A stretch of 64,000 nt of DNA from Kosmotoga arenicorallina S304 (GCF_001636545.1 NZ_JFHK01000002.1:186001-250000); one strand, 5' to 3'. Positions 54,201 through 62,991 are shown, counted from the stretch's first letter. A program made the numbers and translations. The notes: a model not told the origin generated them from the letters alone.

Positions 54201-56449
54201 TCGGCGCCGTAAACAGCCCTGGAAAAATCACTTTTGAACCCGGTGAAGTTCCCACACTGACGAAAGCTTTAACACTGGCTGGTGGCACCAGTATCGGATT
54301 CAGTGGATATATAAGCATTTCTGACGATAAAGAAATCAAGGAAGTTGAGCTTGATTCTATTCTCAGAGGAAAATCAGCAGACCCTGTATTGAGTGATTAC
54401 ACAATGCTTTTTGTTCAGGAAGCCAGTGACAGATATGTTTATCTGATTTCGCCGAATACAGGCGGAAGAGTTGAATTCGAAAAGAACGAAAAAATGACTC
54501 TCAAAACTCTTCTTGCCAAAAAGAACTATCTTGGCCCTAAAATGAACGGTCAGGTTGTTTTACAGTACCCTGATGGCAGGAAAATGATTTTCGATCTGGT
54601 GGAACTTGAAAGCAGGGATCTTTCTCTTGCTGGCGGAACAATTGTGATGTTCCCTGATGCATTGAGGGAGCTTTATGTGCTTGGAGCTGTATATAATCCC
54701 GGAGTAAAGATCTTTGAACCTTCCGAATCGCTTAATCTGACTTCACTTATTTCAAAAGCCGGAGGTCTCCTTGAAACAGCTCATGAAAGCGAAGTTTACA
54801 TCACATATCCCAGCGGAAAAAGCGTTACAGCCAACCTCAAAGATATACTGGAAGGCAAATCTCGCGATATAATGCTGGAATCGCGTACTCTCGTTTACGT
54901 GCCCTTTTTCAAACCTGTTAAAGTTAATGTTCTTGGAGGCGTAAACAGCCCCAGTATCGTTGAATTTGGCCCTGACGAAACTCCTACATTGCTCAATGCT
55001 ATCGCAAAAGCCGGTGGTATAAAGAAAAACGCCTCTGATACCGTTCGCCTGGGAAAAGGGGAAGGAAGCTATCGCTGGCTGGATCTGATAGAGAATGTCG
55101 ATCTTCCCGTTGAGGACGGTACGGTTATTTATGTTCCGGAGGATACAGAGAGGTATGTCTACGTTTTGGGTCAGGTTTATAAACCCGGAAGAATTGATTT
55201 CGATAAGTATGAAAAGATCACCCTTGCATCGGTGATAGCCAAGGCTGGAGGAGTATTGTCCAGCGCTTCTGATGAAATCAAAATACTCCAGAATGACGGC
55301 CGCATCAAAACTGCAAAGCTTTCAGAATTGGAAAACAAACTTGATAATCCTGAAATTCTATCTGGAAGCACCATTATTGTAAATGAAGCCACAACAAAAA
55401 TAACCATTTTGGGGCAGGTTAGAAATCCCGGAACCTACATCTTCGGCAGAAAAGACACCCCAACCATAGCGGCAGCGATTGCAAGAGCCGGTGGTATAAA
55501 CGATATAAACGCAGTTGAGAGCATCTTGCTATACAACAATGGGGAACTCGAAGAACTCGGCGATTTTACAGCAGATAAAGTCCCCATACAAGGAGAAGCA
55601 CTGATTTATGTAAAGCCCGTTAAGGAACTCGTCTTTACTGTAATAGGAGAAGTTAGAAACCCGGGTTCTTTCATTTACACAAGCAAGCATTATCCATCTC
55701 TTGTAGAGCTCCTTACCAGAGCAGGTGGCATTAAAGCCAATGCAGAGGAAGTGCAAATCATACAGACAGATTCCTTTGAAGTGTTGAGTGTAGATGAAGC
55801 AAAAAGATCCATCGAACCCTTTAAAAATGAAGTTATTATAATTGTCGCCGGAACTGGAAGGAGATTTATAAGCGTTGTAGGAGAAGTAAAAAATCCCGGG
55901 CTTATCGATCTTGGGCAATTTGAAAAATCTGTAAATCTGGGTGAAGCAATTGCACAGGCTGGTGGCTTTGTGAACAATTCAGTGGAATACGTTGAGGTTA
56001 TCGGTCCCGACTTAAAAAAGAATATTCTTCCTCTTAACGGGGATAATCTCGCAAAAGCTCTATCCTTTGAACTGGAAGCAGGGTCAACGGTCTATGTACC
56101 GCAAAATTACCTGAAAATACTCGTTCTTGGCGAAGTTGAAAATCCCGGTGTAGTGAGCTATACAACGGATATTACTTTGCTCGATGCTATAGCCCTGTGC
56201 GGAGGTTTTACTCCCGATGCTTATAAAAATGTACTTCTGATAAATTACTCAGGAGATGAGCCTGAAATAGAGTACGTAGACCTCGCCGGTAACAAAGTCT
56301 CCAAAGGCGCATTGAAACTCGATCCAGGCGATGTTATTTATGTTCCTCAATCGAGATATATAGATATCAAAGAAGTGCTAAATTTCATTTCCAGCGTTTT
56401 GAACATTACGGGAGCTGGATTGCACCTTTTGAATCCCACAGCGTATTGA
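51266..56449 (+). CDS. Giant exported SLBB-repeat protein with Poly_export domain
   Basis: This 1727-residue protein begins with a hydrophobic export signal (RSVLIVTFLVLAVIALAAY) and then a Poly_export-type domain (about 25-95, LRTGDTIRIYVYSHEEL and VSVGPDGWITIPPIG). The rest is about 20 SLBB-like units of 76-85 residues (see the repeat entry). Wza-type export proteins have one Poly_export domain and two or so SLBB units, so this is several times the usual length. No lipobox Cys is seen. The C-terminus (IDIKEVLNFISSVLNITGAG) could form an amphipathic helix. TTG at 51266 follows GGGGGG. The neighbours are a CpsB phosphatase and a Wzz/BY-kinase, so polysaccharide export is the likely field; the exact mechanism is open. 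Confidence 0.85.
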   Translation: MKRSVLIVTFLVLAVIALAAYQLRTGDTIRIYVYSHEELTVDVSVGPDGWITIPPIGSLKVLGKTLDEVSAELKKSYSNLVTDPKVTVSVQEYAPFIYYILGEVRNPGSVILSTQRASIAQLIAAAGGLEETADERQFQIVKSDGKRIIVDIEGYPEDTKLTNVFLEPGDSLFVLNGYNSWIKVIGEVNNPGIFKYMDGITLTRVIAEAGGVKETGDPEEIAVITRLGNSTQRKIYNLNDIFAGKSSDPLLKEGSSVIVNSVSQKAVKVIGEVRNPGVVPYRKGITLLRAVSDAGGFASTAGKSALVISGKDSSSYDIKSLLEGTVEDPSLIPGSTIVIPKEMEKYVYLLAQDFSGRIDFSTDEKITLRNVLLKTGKYLPDSDEIIEVIAPDGTKTKVPMKELATKDIELSSGALITLTQALNFAYVAGEVSKPGVQYLERYEESTLRNVLIKAGIKTESAGTIEVISNGKKVYSLENALVSEDVVAAGSVIIVNKEPEKYVYLVGEGFEGGKLELTADEPLTLKSVLARLNLLPVIANRSVKVISRTGESTIDTSILEKEDIILEPGVVLNLEGLFTKIYVFGEVQKPGLVLIGPDTIPSIANILSKAGGLLTTAGEIQLIEDGNISTFTLDPVLLTSTVLNNNTVLYVDKQPERFVYFISGKNGGRIDFTEAENPTLRNLLSKLNMLDLESSTSLTLYSPDGNIKEVSMSYLLDKDIPLEYGSIVVDRYTGREIKVLGEVKNPGAFAPNTASDFKLSSAIAAMGGLLETADRNNILLIDPSSDKPVTVDFDSLLSQGKDYPLKPGMTVFVPKMLDKYAYITGEVKVPGIKEFSSEERFTLGALIAKAGGITPDASEVQVISSKGKKVLSLGDAVISSEGLLPGTLVHVVKNLERYVYIVSAEKGGRINFASSEKLTLKTALVKAGLLDYRLEKEIVIQKPDGSQQQIILNSLRNNDVALEPGSVIVYPEPGVSIYVLGAVNSPGKITFEPGEVPTLTKALTLAGGTSIGFSGYISISDDKEIKEVELDSILRGKSADPVLSDYTMLFVQEASDRYVYLISPNTGGRVEFEKNEKMTLKTLLAKKNYLGPKMNGQVVLQYPDGRKMIFDLVELESRDLSLAGGTIVMFPDALRELYVLGAVYNPGVKIFEPSESLNLTSLISKAGGLLETAHESEVYITYPSGKSVTANLKDILEGKSRDIMLESRTLVYVPFFKPVKVNVLGGVNSPSIVEFGPDETPTLLNAIAKAGGIKKNASDTVRLGKGEGSYRWLDLIENVDLPVEDGTVIYVPEDTERYVYVLGQVYKPGRIDFDKYEKITLASVIAKAGGVLSSASDEIKILQNDGRIKTAKLSELENKLDNPEILSGSTIIVNEATTKITILGQVRNPGTYIFGRKDTPTIAAAIARAGGINDINAVESILLYNNGELEELGDFTADKVPIQGEALIYVKPVKELVFTVIGEVRNPGSFIYTSKHYPSLVELLTRAGGIKANAEEVQIIQTDSFEVLSVDEAKRSIEPFKNEVIIIVAGTGRRFISVVGEVKNPGLIDLGQFEKSVNLGEAIAQAGGFVNNSVEYVEVIGPDLKKNILPLNGDNLAKALSFELEAGSTVYVPQNYLKILVLGEVENPGVVSYTTDITLLDAIALCGGFTPDAYKNVLLINYSGDEPEIEYVDLAGNKVSKGALKLDPGDVIYVPQSRYIDIKEVLNFISSVLNITGAGLHLLNPTAY
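51560..56380 (+). repeat. Tandem SLBB units (about 20, two classes)
   Basis: Each unit starts with a V-x-G-E-V-x-N-P-G-type turn. I count 15 units with that motif (for example near residues 102, 186, 271, 429, 583, 740, 825, 983, 1140, 1224, 1302, 1383, 1461, 1538 and 1622) and five in which it is replaced by a YVYL(V/I)...GGRI(D/N/E)F-type motif (near 350, 505, 661, 902 and 1063). Spacing is 76-85 residues. Coordinates are approximate. Confidence 0.8.
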
Positions 56450-56464
56450 GCAGGAGTGGTTAGA

Positions 56465-57148
56465 GTGAACATCGATTTTCACTGCCACCTTTTGCCCGGG
56501 GTTGATGATGGATGCAAGACTCTTGAAGAGAGCCTTCAAATTGTCGGCGAAATGAAAAACAGGGGTGTAGAAAAATTGGTTCTCACACCCCATCTTTACT
56601 CTCCAAAGGTGCCAACGGACATAAACAGGATAAAGGACACCTTTGAGAAAACCCGCGAGCATTTTAATGAAATGGGCGTAGATGTTGAACTTGGTGCGGA
56701 GATTTTTCTGCTTGAAAAGCTCTCTTCGAAGCCCTTGCTTCCTCTTGGAGATTCAAAATATCTTTTGATAGAGTTACCGGATTTTGAACCGGCTTATCTC
56801 TTCGAAGAATTGCTTGAGCTTCAGAAAAAAGATTTTTATATCGTGCTTGCACACGTTGAGCGCTATGTCTATTTATTCAAAGATGACTTTTCCAAAAGAA
56901 GCTTTTTTGGAAATAAATTCGTCCAAACAAAACTGCTTAAGTTAAAGGATATGGGCGTGTTTTTCCAGGTCAACTGGAACAGCTTAATCCGTAAAGAAAA
57001 AAGAGCACAATACCTGCTTAAAAACGGTTTCCTGGATTTTATTTCAAGTGATAAGCACAGTTTGAAGGATGGCAGGGATATAATTGATTTCAGAAGCAAA
57101 TTTATTGAGAGCTTAAAGGTTGACGAACCAGTTTTTGGAGGTGCATGA
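56465..57148 (+). CDS. CpsB/CapC-type protein-tyrosine phosphatase (PHP domain)
   Basis: This 227-residue metal-dependent phosphatase shows the PHP metal motifs DFHCHLLPGVDDG at residue 3, LTPHLYSP near 38, LGAEIFLLE near 78, AHVERYVYL near 130 and SSDKHSLKDGRD near 195. CpsB and YwqE dephosphorylate bacterial tyrosine kinases that control capsule length. GTG at 56465 has AGGAG eight bases upstream. It stands directly before the kinase, its expected substrate. Confidence 0.92.
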   Translation: MNIDFHCHLLPGVDDGCKTLEESLQIVGEMKNRGVEKLVLTPHLYSPKVPTDINRIKDTFEKTREHFNEMGVDVELGAEIFLLEKLSSKPLLPLGDSKYLLIELPDFEPAYLFEELLELQKKDFYIVLAHVERYVYLFKDDFSKRSFFGNKFVQTKLLKLKDMGVFFQVNWNSLIRKEKRAQYLLKNGFLDFISSDKHSLKDGRDIIDFRSKFIESLKVDEPVFGGA

Positions 57149-57149
57149 A

Positions 57150-59396
57150 ATGGATAACCCCACTGACTTCGAAAGATCCGAATACACTGAACTTACTCTT
57201 GAAGACATATTTAGAATGTTCAGAAAACATCGCCTTCTATTTGTGGGCGTGATAATTGCCGCTGTCGCCCTGACAGGGTTGTATCTGTTTTTTGCGACAC
57301 CGATTTTTGAAGCAAGCGTAACAGTCAAAGTCGAGCCTACTTCAAAGTCATCGATGAGCGACATATTCATGGATCAGGTAACGGGCAGCTATTCTTCAAA
57401 GGATATTTCCACCGAGGTGGAATTGATAAAAAGCAGGAGCAATTTCGAAAAAGTCATAGCCGATCTCGGCCTTGTTGACAGAATGATTGAACCCGAGGTA
57501 AAAAGCAAAATGCTTCAGGAAGGTTATACTGAAGAAGATATCATAGATTCCCTTGCGAAAACCCTTTCAGATATCGTCACCGTGTCCCCTGTAAAGGACA
57601 CGAGGATTGTGAAAATTTCCGTTCAGCATGCAAACCCTGAACTCGCCACGGATATCGCAAACAAGCTTGCGGAAGTATACAACGAAAAACTCGCTGACCT
57701 TTCCAAACGCGACGTGAGAACAAAGAGGGAATTTATCGAATCCCAGATTCCCATTATCGAAGCGGATTTGAGAAAGGCAACAGATGCTTTGAAAGAATTC
57801 AAGGAGACTTACAAAATTTATGTACTTGAAGAGCACGCAAGGTCTCTCTTGCAAATACTGTCGAAATACGACCAGCAGTACAACGATCTCAGCCTTCAAT
57901 TGAACGAAAAACAAGCTGAAAAGGATGCCTACTTACAGTTACTCAAAGAATTCGAGAGTTCTGAAGCGGAAGCAAGGGTGAGCAAATGGATCAAAACCTC
58001 TGAAAGCTTTACAAACCCTGTAATTGCACAATTAAAGAGCAAAAGAGCTGACCTCGAAATAGAACTGGCAGCCTTAAAACAGCAGTATCCTACCACAGAC
58101 CCCAAAGTACAGGCGAAATTAACGGAGATAGCCAAAACCGACGAACTCATCAAGAAGGAAACCGAGAATTTCATTCGCACCGGTGAAAGCCAGACATTGA
58201 ACCCGGCTTATGAGGAGGCTCTTATCAATTATATCGGCAGTACGTCTAGCATTCAGGTACTTGAATCTCGATTGCAGGCTGTTGAAAAAATAAAGCAAGG
58301 CTACGAAAAGCAACTCGCACAGCTTCCCGAACTGGAGCAAAGGCTTTTAGAACTTCAAAGGCAGGTAACTGTGAAAGAAAATCTATACACCCTTATGCTG
58401 GAAAAACTCGAAGAAGCAAAAATCAGCGAAGCCGCTGTGGTTGGAAACGCAGCTGTGGTGGATTACGCAAAACCACCAAGAATTCCGGTGAAACCAAATA
58501 AAAAGCTCTCGCTTGCAATTGGTGGCGTTCTTGGCATTTTCCTGGGCATGCTTACTGTATTCCTCGTCGAATACACGGACAAAACCCTGAAATCTGAGGA
58601 AGAGATAGAAAGGTATAGTGGACTCAATGTAATAGGTAGAATACCTGAAATCGAAGATCTTACAGAAAATGAAGACGAATTGTATGTGCGCTCACATCCA
58701 ACAGCACCTCAATCTGAAGCAATAAAGCTCGCTGCAAGCAACATATCATTTCTTATAGGCGATGAAAAGAAAGCTATCGCAATGACCTCCGTGAGCCCCA
58801 GCGAGGGAAAATCCTTTGTGGCTGCAAATACCGCTTTTTACCTGGCGTCAAGTGGTTATAAAACTATATTGATCGATCTTGACTTGAGACGGCCCAGAGT
58901 GGAAAAGATTCTTAAACTCGACAGTAAAAAAACCGATGGGAAAGGAATAACAGATCTCATAAAGGGTGAAGTTGATCTGAATCAGGTTATAGTAAAAAAT
59001 TACGATGAGAACCTCGATGTGATACCGGTAGGCAGCAGAGCGACGAACCCCACTTTGCTTCTTTCATCAAAGACTCTTGAAGCGATTCTCGACCAACTCA
59101 AAGAGCGATACGACAGAATAGTAGTGGACACTCCGCCTGCTCTTGTAACATCAGACGTTTCCTTAATTGCAAGCAAATTAGATGGAATAGTTCTGGTGGT
59201 AAAACCTGGAATTGCACTTAAAGATGGATTGAGGATTACCATTAACAATCTACGAACCGTTGGAGCTCCATTGCTCGGGGTGCTGGTAAACGGCGTTAAT
59301 CAGCATACCTCCGGCTATTATCATTACTACTATTATTACTATGGAGAAAAAGGCAAAAAGAAAAAGAGAGGGCATAAGGAGGAGCAGCAAGTATGA
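57150..59396 (+). CDS. Wzz-type chain-length regulator fused to BY-kinase
   Basis: This 748-residue inner-membrane protein has the Wzz layout: first membrane span at about 26-50, long periplasmic coiled coil, second span at about 452-472 (SLAIGGVLGIFLGMLTVFLV), then the cytosolic tyrosine kinase with Walker A SVSPSEGKSFVAANTAF (about 548), Walker A' TILIDLDLRRPR (about 573) and Walker B RIVVDTPPA (about 657). The C-terminal tail holds eight tyrosines in nine residues (YYHYYYYYY), the autophosphorylation cluster. ATG follows GGAGGTG. The stop overlaps the ZIP transporter start. Confidence 0.95.
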   Translation: MDNPTDFERSEYTELTLEDIFRMFRKHRLLFVGVIIAAVALTGLYLFFATPIFEASVTVKVEPTSKSSMSDIFMDQVTGSYSSKDISTEVELIKSRSNFEKVIADLGLVDRMIEPEVKSKMLQEGYTEEDIIDSLAKTLSDIVTVSPVKDTRIVKISVQHANPELATDIANKLAEVYNEKLADLSKRDVRTKREFIESQIPIIEADLRKATDALKEFKETYKIYVLEEHARSLLQILSKYDQQYNDLSLQLNEKQAEKDAYLQLLKEFESSEAEARVSKWIKTSESFTNPVIAQLKSKRADLEIELAALKQQYPTTDPKVQAKLTEIAKTDELIKKETENFIRTGESQTLNPAYEEALINYIGSTSSIQVLESRLQAVEKIKQGYEKQLAQLPELEQRLLELQRQVTVKENLYTLMLEKLEEAKISEAAVVGNAAVVDYAKPPRIPVKPNKKLSLAIGGVLGIFLGMLTVFLVEYTDKTLKSEEEIERYSGLNVIGRIPEIEDLTENEDELYVRSHPTAPQSEAIKLAASNISFLIGDEKKAIAMTSVSPSEGKSFVAANTAFYLASSGYKTILIDLDLRRPRVEKILKLDSKKTDGKGITDLIKGEVDLNQVIVKNYDENLDVIPVGSRATNPTLLLSSKTLEAILDQLKERYDRIVVDTPPALVTSDVSLIASKLDGIVLVVKPGIALKDGLRITINNLRTVGAPLLGVLVNGVNQHTSGYYHYYYYYYGEKGKKKKRGHKEEQQV

Positions 59397-60136
59397 ATCC
59401 TGCTCTGAAGGGAATTCTATACAGCTCTATAGCAGGAATGGCCACCGCACTGGGTGGCATACCTTTTCTTTTATGGCGCAGGGAAGTCAGCAGAAAAACC
59501 CTTGATGTACTGCTTGGATTCGCCGCTGGAGTGATGCTTGCTGCCACCGCTTTCAGCCTGGTGGTACCTTCTATAAATCTCGGAGGCCCGCTGCAATTTA
59601 TTGTGGGATTTACGCTGGGTGCTGTATTTGTGCATATAATGGACAAATTCACACCCCATGAACATTTGATAAAAGGGTATGAAGGGCCGTTATCCCATTC
59701 AAAAATGGCAAAAATATGGTTGTTCGTCATAGCCATTGCCATTCACAATTTCCCGGAGGGGATGGCAGTCGGTGTAGGTGCCTTCACAAAGGAAGCAATT
59801 GTCATAGCAGTGGCAATAGGTGTTCAGAATATTCCCGAAGGTACAGCAGTCGCGGCGAGCCTTACCGGAGCAGGTTATAAAAGAGGCAGAACGTTCTGGA
59901 TAACCTTTTTGACAGGAGCCATTGAAATTATTGGAGGGTTGATAGGAGCTTTGCTCATAGCTATTGCCCGACCTTTGTTGCCCTATGCCATGGCCTTCGC
60001 AGGAGGAGCAATGCTCTATGTAATAAGCGACGAAATAATTCCCGAAACTCATAGCGGAGGTTTTGAATTGCTTTCAACATATGCTCTTGTTATCGGATTT
60101 GTCGTTATGACTTTGCTGGATAATCTGTTGGGATAG
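59393..60136 (+). CDS. ZIP-family divalent metal transporter
   Basis: This 247-residue inner-membrane protein has seven or eight hydrophobic segments and the ZIP metal-binding helices IHNFPEGMAVGVGAF (IV) and VQNIPEGTAVAASL (V), close to ZupT. It moves zinc, iron or manganese into the cytoplasm. The short histidine-containing loop HEHLIKGYEG lies between helices III and IV. The ATG overlaps the BY-kinase stop (ATGA), so it is translated with the polysaccharide genes; the connection may be metal supply for the manganese-dependent PHP phosphatase, which is inference. Confidence 0.92.
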   Translation: MNPALKGILYSSIAGMATALGGIPFLLWRREVSRKTLDVLLGFAAGVMLAATAFSLVVPSINLGGPLQFIVGFTLGAVFVHIMDKFTPHEHLIKGYEGPLSHSKMAKIWLFVIAIAIHNFPEGMAVGVGAFTKEAIVIAVAIGVQNIPEGTAVAASLTGAGYKRGRTFWITFLTGAIEIIGGLIGALLIAIARPLLPYAMAFAGGAMLYVISDEIIPETHSGGFELLSTYALVIGFVVMTLLDNLLG

Positions 60137-60148
60137 AGGTGGATTATA

Positions 60149-62926
60149 GTGAAAGAGAGTAAGCCAAGAATTATCGATGCCGAACTGGTAATATACCTTC
60201 TCCTGTTACTTGTTGTGCCACTTTTTTTGGTCAAAGGCTTCACCCATGAACCCTCAACGGGAAAACACCTGATATATGCAGTGGGCTTTTTTATCATTCT
60301 GCTATTGAATGTATTGAGAAAAAAAGAAATCAGGTTTAATTACAATTATGTCCATCTATCCGCATTGGGATTTGGTGCTGCAGCAGTTGCATCGTTGCTT
60401 TCTGTTTGGATCGATAATCCCCAGTATTTGCGCTATTCTATGGATGTCGCCCTCTTTACCCTTTTTGTCCCGTTAACCGGTATTTATCTGTCCAACAAGA
60501 TGAATACAAGAACGAAAATAGAGTTGAGTATGCTCTTTTTCATAATCGGAGCAACAGTTGTGGCAATTGATGCTATGCTGAATTATTATGCTGGTTATGA
60601 CCTCTTTCTTGGAAAAATTGGAGAACCCTTTACAAGGGCTTCAGCAAGGTCTACAATAGGAAATCCAAATTTTGTTTCTGATTACATGGGCATGGCGCTC
60701 CCTATGGTCTTTTATTTCATAGCAAGTGCCAGGCCTCTTCAAAAACTCTTCGGGAAAGCGTTATGGAAGCAAATCCTTTTGAAAAGCTCCATGCTTGTTT
60801 TCATGATTCCCATGATTTCGGCGATATTTATAGCGGAAACCCGAACCGTGATAACAGGGATTTTTGTGGGAAATGTACTCTTTGTTAGCCTATACCTTTT
60901 CTTGAGAAGGCGCCTTGAGCAGAATTCTCAGGACAAAAGCGAGAAAAAAATAGTTCTGCTTTTTGTGCTGTTGGCAATAGTTATTATTGCCGTTATGAGT
61001 TACCTTTATTTGACACCTTCTGCCTTAACAGGAGGGGGAAAACTCAGTGTAACGAAAAGGCTTGAATACGCCCTTACTTCGTCAGGGTCATGGAAAGAAA
61101 GATTTTCCGCATGGCTGAATTCTGTATACCAGTGGACAGAACCCGAAAATAAATTAAGGCTGTTCATCGGCAGCGGTATCGGCACTTTCCAGCTTTATCA
61201 TTTGCTCTACACTCCATATGTGATAGCGGACCATCCAGAATATTCCGCAGTATGGAATAACTTCAAAAGGACACATAATGACTATCTTCAATCTCTTAGT
61301 GAAACCGGACTGCTGGGATTTGTAATGATATTGCTGCTCATGATCTTTTTGGTAGGCACTTATTTCAAAAGGCTTTTCAGAATAAGAGATAGAGCTGATC
61401 TTTTGCTTTATGGAGCGATTGGTGCCGGGATATTCTCCCTGGCCCTGCACAGTATGTTTGAGTTCCCATTACACATGCAGCCTAATCTCATGGGAGGCGT
61501 ATTTTTGCTTTCTCTTGCTGTCGGTAACTATTTCAACGACAAACAGAAGGAAATGAGAATTGGCAAAATTCTTCCCGGAATAATCATAATTGCTTTCTTC
61601 GCTGTAATAACGCCTTTGAAAGCAACTGCCTATATGGGAGAAGGATTTTTCAGAATGGGGCAGAGAGATCAGCAATATTACTATGCTTACTTGAAAGAAT
61701 ATTCCAAAGTCGATATTGACACTATAAACAAAGCCCAATACGATCTGGAGCATTTTACAGGTAATTATGCATACCTGAAAAATCTCGCCGAGTATTTCAG
61801 CGTAAGAGGGAACGAACTGAGAAGAAAATATCCAAACCTCTCTTCTCTTCAGTTAAGCATGAAAGCAGAAGAAGAGCGAAAAAAGGAAATTGAATATATA
61901 AGAAACCAGCTTCTTGAGTATCTGGAACAGGTGAAACTGCTGAAAAGCAAAACCCGCGAGTATTACACCAGCGCTGTGAACAATTTCAGGAATTCTTTCA
62001 GCATCTATCCTGTCTTCGGAAAACCCCTGTGGTATCTGGGTGGCTTTGGTGTGAAACCTGAAAGACTTTCCCTGGAAGGCTATTCTCTGGAAGATAAGAT
62101 AAAGACTATGGTTGGCGAAGATCCATATGCAGATATGATCGTGAATGAGTTCAAAGGTAATACAAACATAATACCCTTGCCGGAAAAAGAAATAAGAACA
62201 ATCCCCTTCAAGGCATTTTTTGAGAATTACGGAAGTGCCATTTCCGAAGAAATATCTTTACAGATAAATCTTGATCTTTTAGTGCAAATACAGATGACTC
62301 TGGACGCTATTGATTATTATGAAGCTTCCATGATCTTTTTCAGCGAAAGACAGACACCAAAAATTGTGGGGAGTTTATATGAACAGCTCTATAAAAATCT
62401 TAAAGCATACCTTATTGCAATGCCGCAAGAGGTAAATAACATAAACATCAGCGAACTGCGTTCCCTTGTTGAAAAACTCAAGGATTACACTTCGAGAATG
62501 TCCCTTTACTATTATGATCTCGCTGTGACATTGTTGCCAGGAACATGGAGCAGGTATCCAGACTGGGAAAACATTTATGCACAGTACATGGAGGCGGTTG
62601 TTACCACTCAGGATCAACCCGAAGAAGCAACCAAAATGCTCATCGATATCGCAAGAAAACATGCCTTTATTAGCAAGGCAATGTGGGAAGGCGGAAGGTA
62701 TGGAATACCTGATGATACCCTTGAAATCTGTCTCGAATATGCACGGGAAAATCTTATTGAAAATGTAACCCTGTATAGAAGTTTTATGGAAAAAGTCTTA
62801 ATGGCTTACAAAGATATAAAAGTGCTAATCGCTGATAAAATAGAAACAATGACATCTGATAAATTGAAAAATCGCATGGAGAATTTCCTGCAAATTTATG
62901 ATGCTATAAACTCCAGCATCGAGTGA
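60149..62926 (+). CDS. O-antigen ligase/polymerase-like membrane protein with large C-terminal domain
   Basis: This 925-residue protein has about twelve membrane segments in residues 15-490 and the Wzy_C/WaaL-type signature: the loop GIGTFQLYHLLY and HNDYLQSLSETGLLGF near residue 375. Such proteins polymerise or ligate polysaccharide repeat units. About 435 further residues (after 490) are charged and helical, with repeats of aromatic-rich helices that could be TPR-like; ordinary members end soon after the last membrane span. GTG at 60149 follows GAGGTGG. It closes the polysaccharide group. Confidence 0.88.
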   Translation: MKESKPRIIDAELVIYLLLLLVVPLFLVKGFTHEPSTGKHLIYAVGFFIILLLNVLRKKEIRFNYNYVHLSALGFGAAAVASLLSVWIDNPQYLRYSMDVALFTLFVPLTGIYLSNKMNTRTKIELSMLFFIIGATVVAIDAMLNYYAGYDLFLGKIGEPFTRASARSTIGNPNFVSDYMGMALPMVFYFIASARPLQKLFGKALWKQILLKSSMLVFMIPMISAIFIAETRTVITGIFVGNVLFVSLYLFLRRRLEQNSQDKSEKKIVLLFVLLAIVIIAVMSYLYLTPSALTGGGKLSVTKRLEYALTSSGSWKERFSAWLNSVYQWTEPENKLRLFIGSGIGTFQLYHLLYTPYVIADHPEYSAVWNNFKRTHNDYLQSLSETGLLGFVMILLLMIFLVGTYFKRLFRIRDRADLLLYGAIGAGIFSLALHSMFEFPLHMQPNLMGGVFLLSLAVGNYFNDKQKEMRIGKILPGIIIIAFFAVITPLKATAYMGEGFFRMGQRDQQYYYAYLKEYSKVDIDTINKAQYDLEHFTGNYAYLKNLAEYFSVRGNELRRKYPNLSSLQLSMKAEEERKKEIEYIRNQLLEYLEQVKLLKSKTREYYTSAVNNFRNSFSIYPVFGKPLWYLGGFGVKPERLSLEGYSLEDKIKTMVGEDPYADMIVNEFKGNTNIIPLPEKEIRTIPFKAFFENYGSAISEEISLQINLDLLVQIQMTLDAIDYYEASMIFFSERQTPKIVGSLYEQLYKNLKAYLIAMPQEVNNINISELRSLVEKLKDYTSRMSLYYYDLAVTLLPGTWSRYPDWENIYAQYMEAVVTTQDQPEEATKMLIDIARKHAFISKAMWEGGRYGIPDDTLEICLEYARENLIENVTLYRSFMEKVLMAYKDIKVLIADKIETMTSDKLKNRMENFLQIYDAINSSIE

Positions 62927-62962
62927 AAACTCAAAAGATTATACGATTGTATACATATAAAA

Positions 62963-62971
62963 TGTTATAAT
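62963..62971 (+). promoter_or_regulatory. Extended -10 promoter of metG
   Basis: TG-T-TATAAT lies 20 bases before the metG ATG. A TTGTAT is only 13 bases upstream, too close for a -35. Confidence 0.55.
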
Positions 62972-62991
62972 TAATTACTGGAGGTGTGCCG

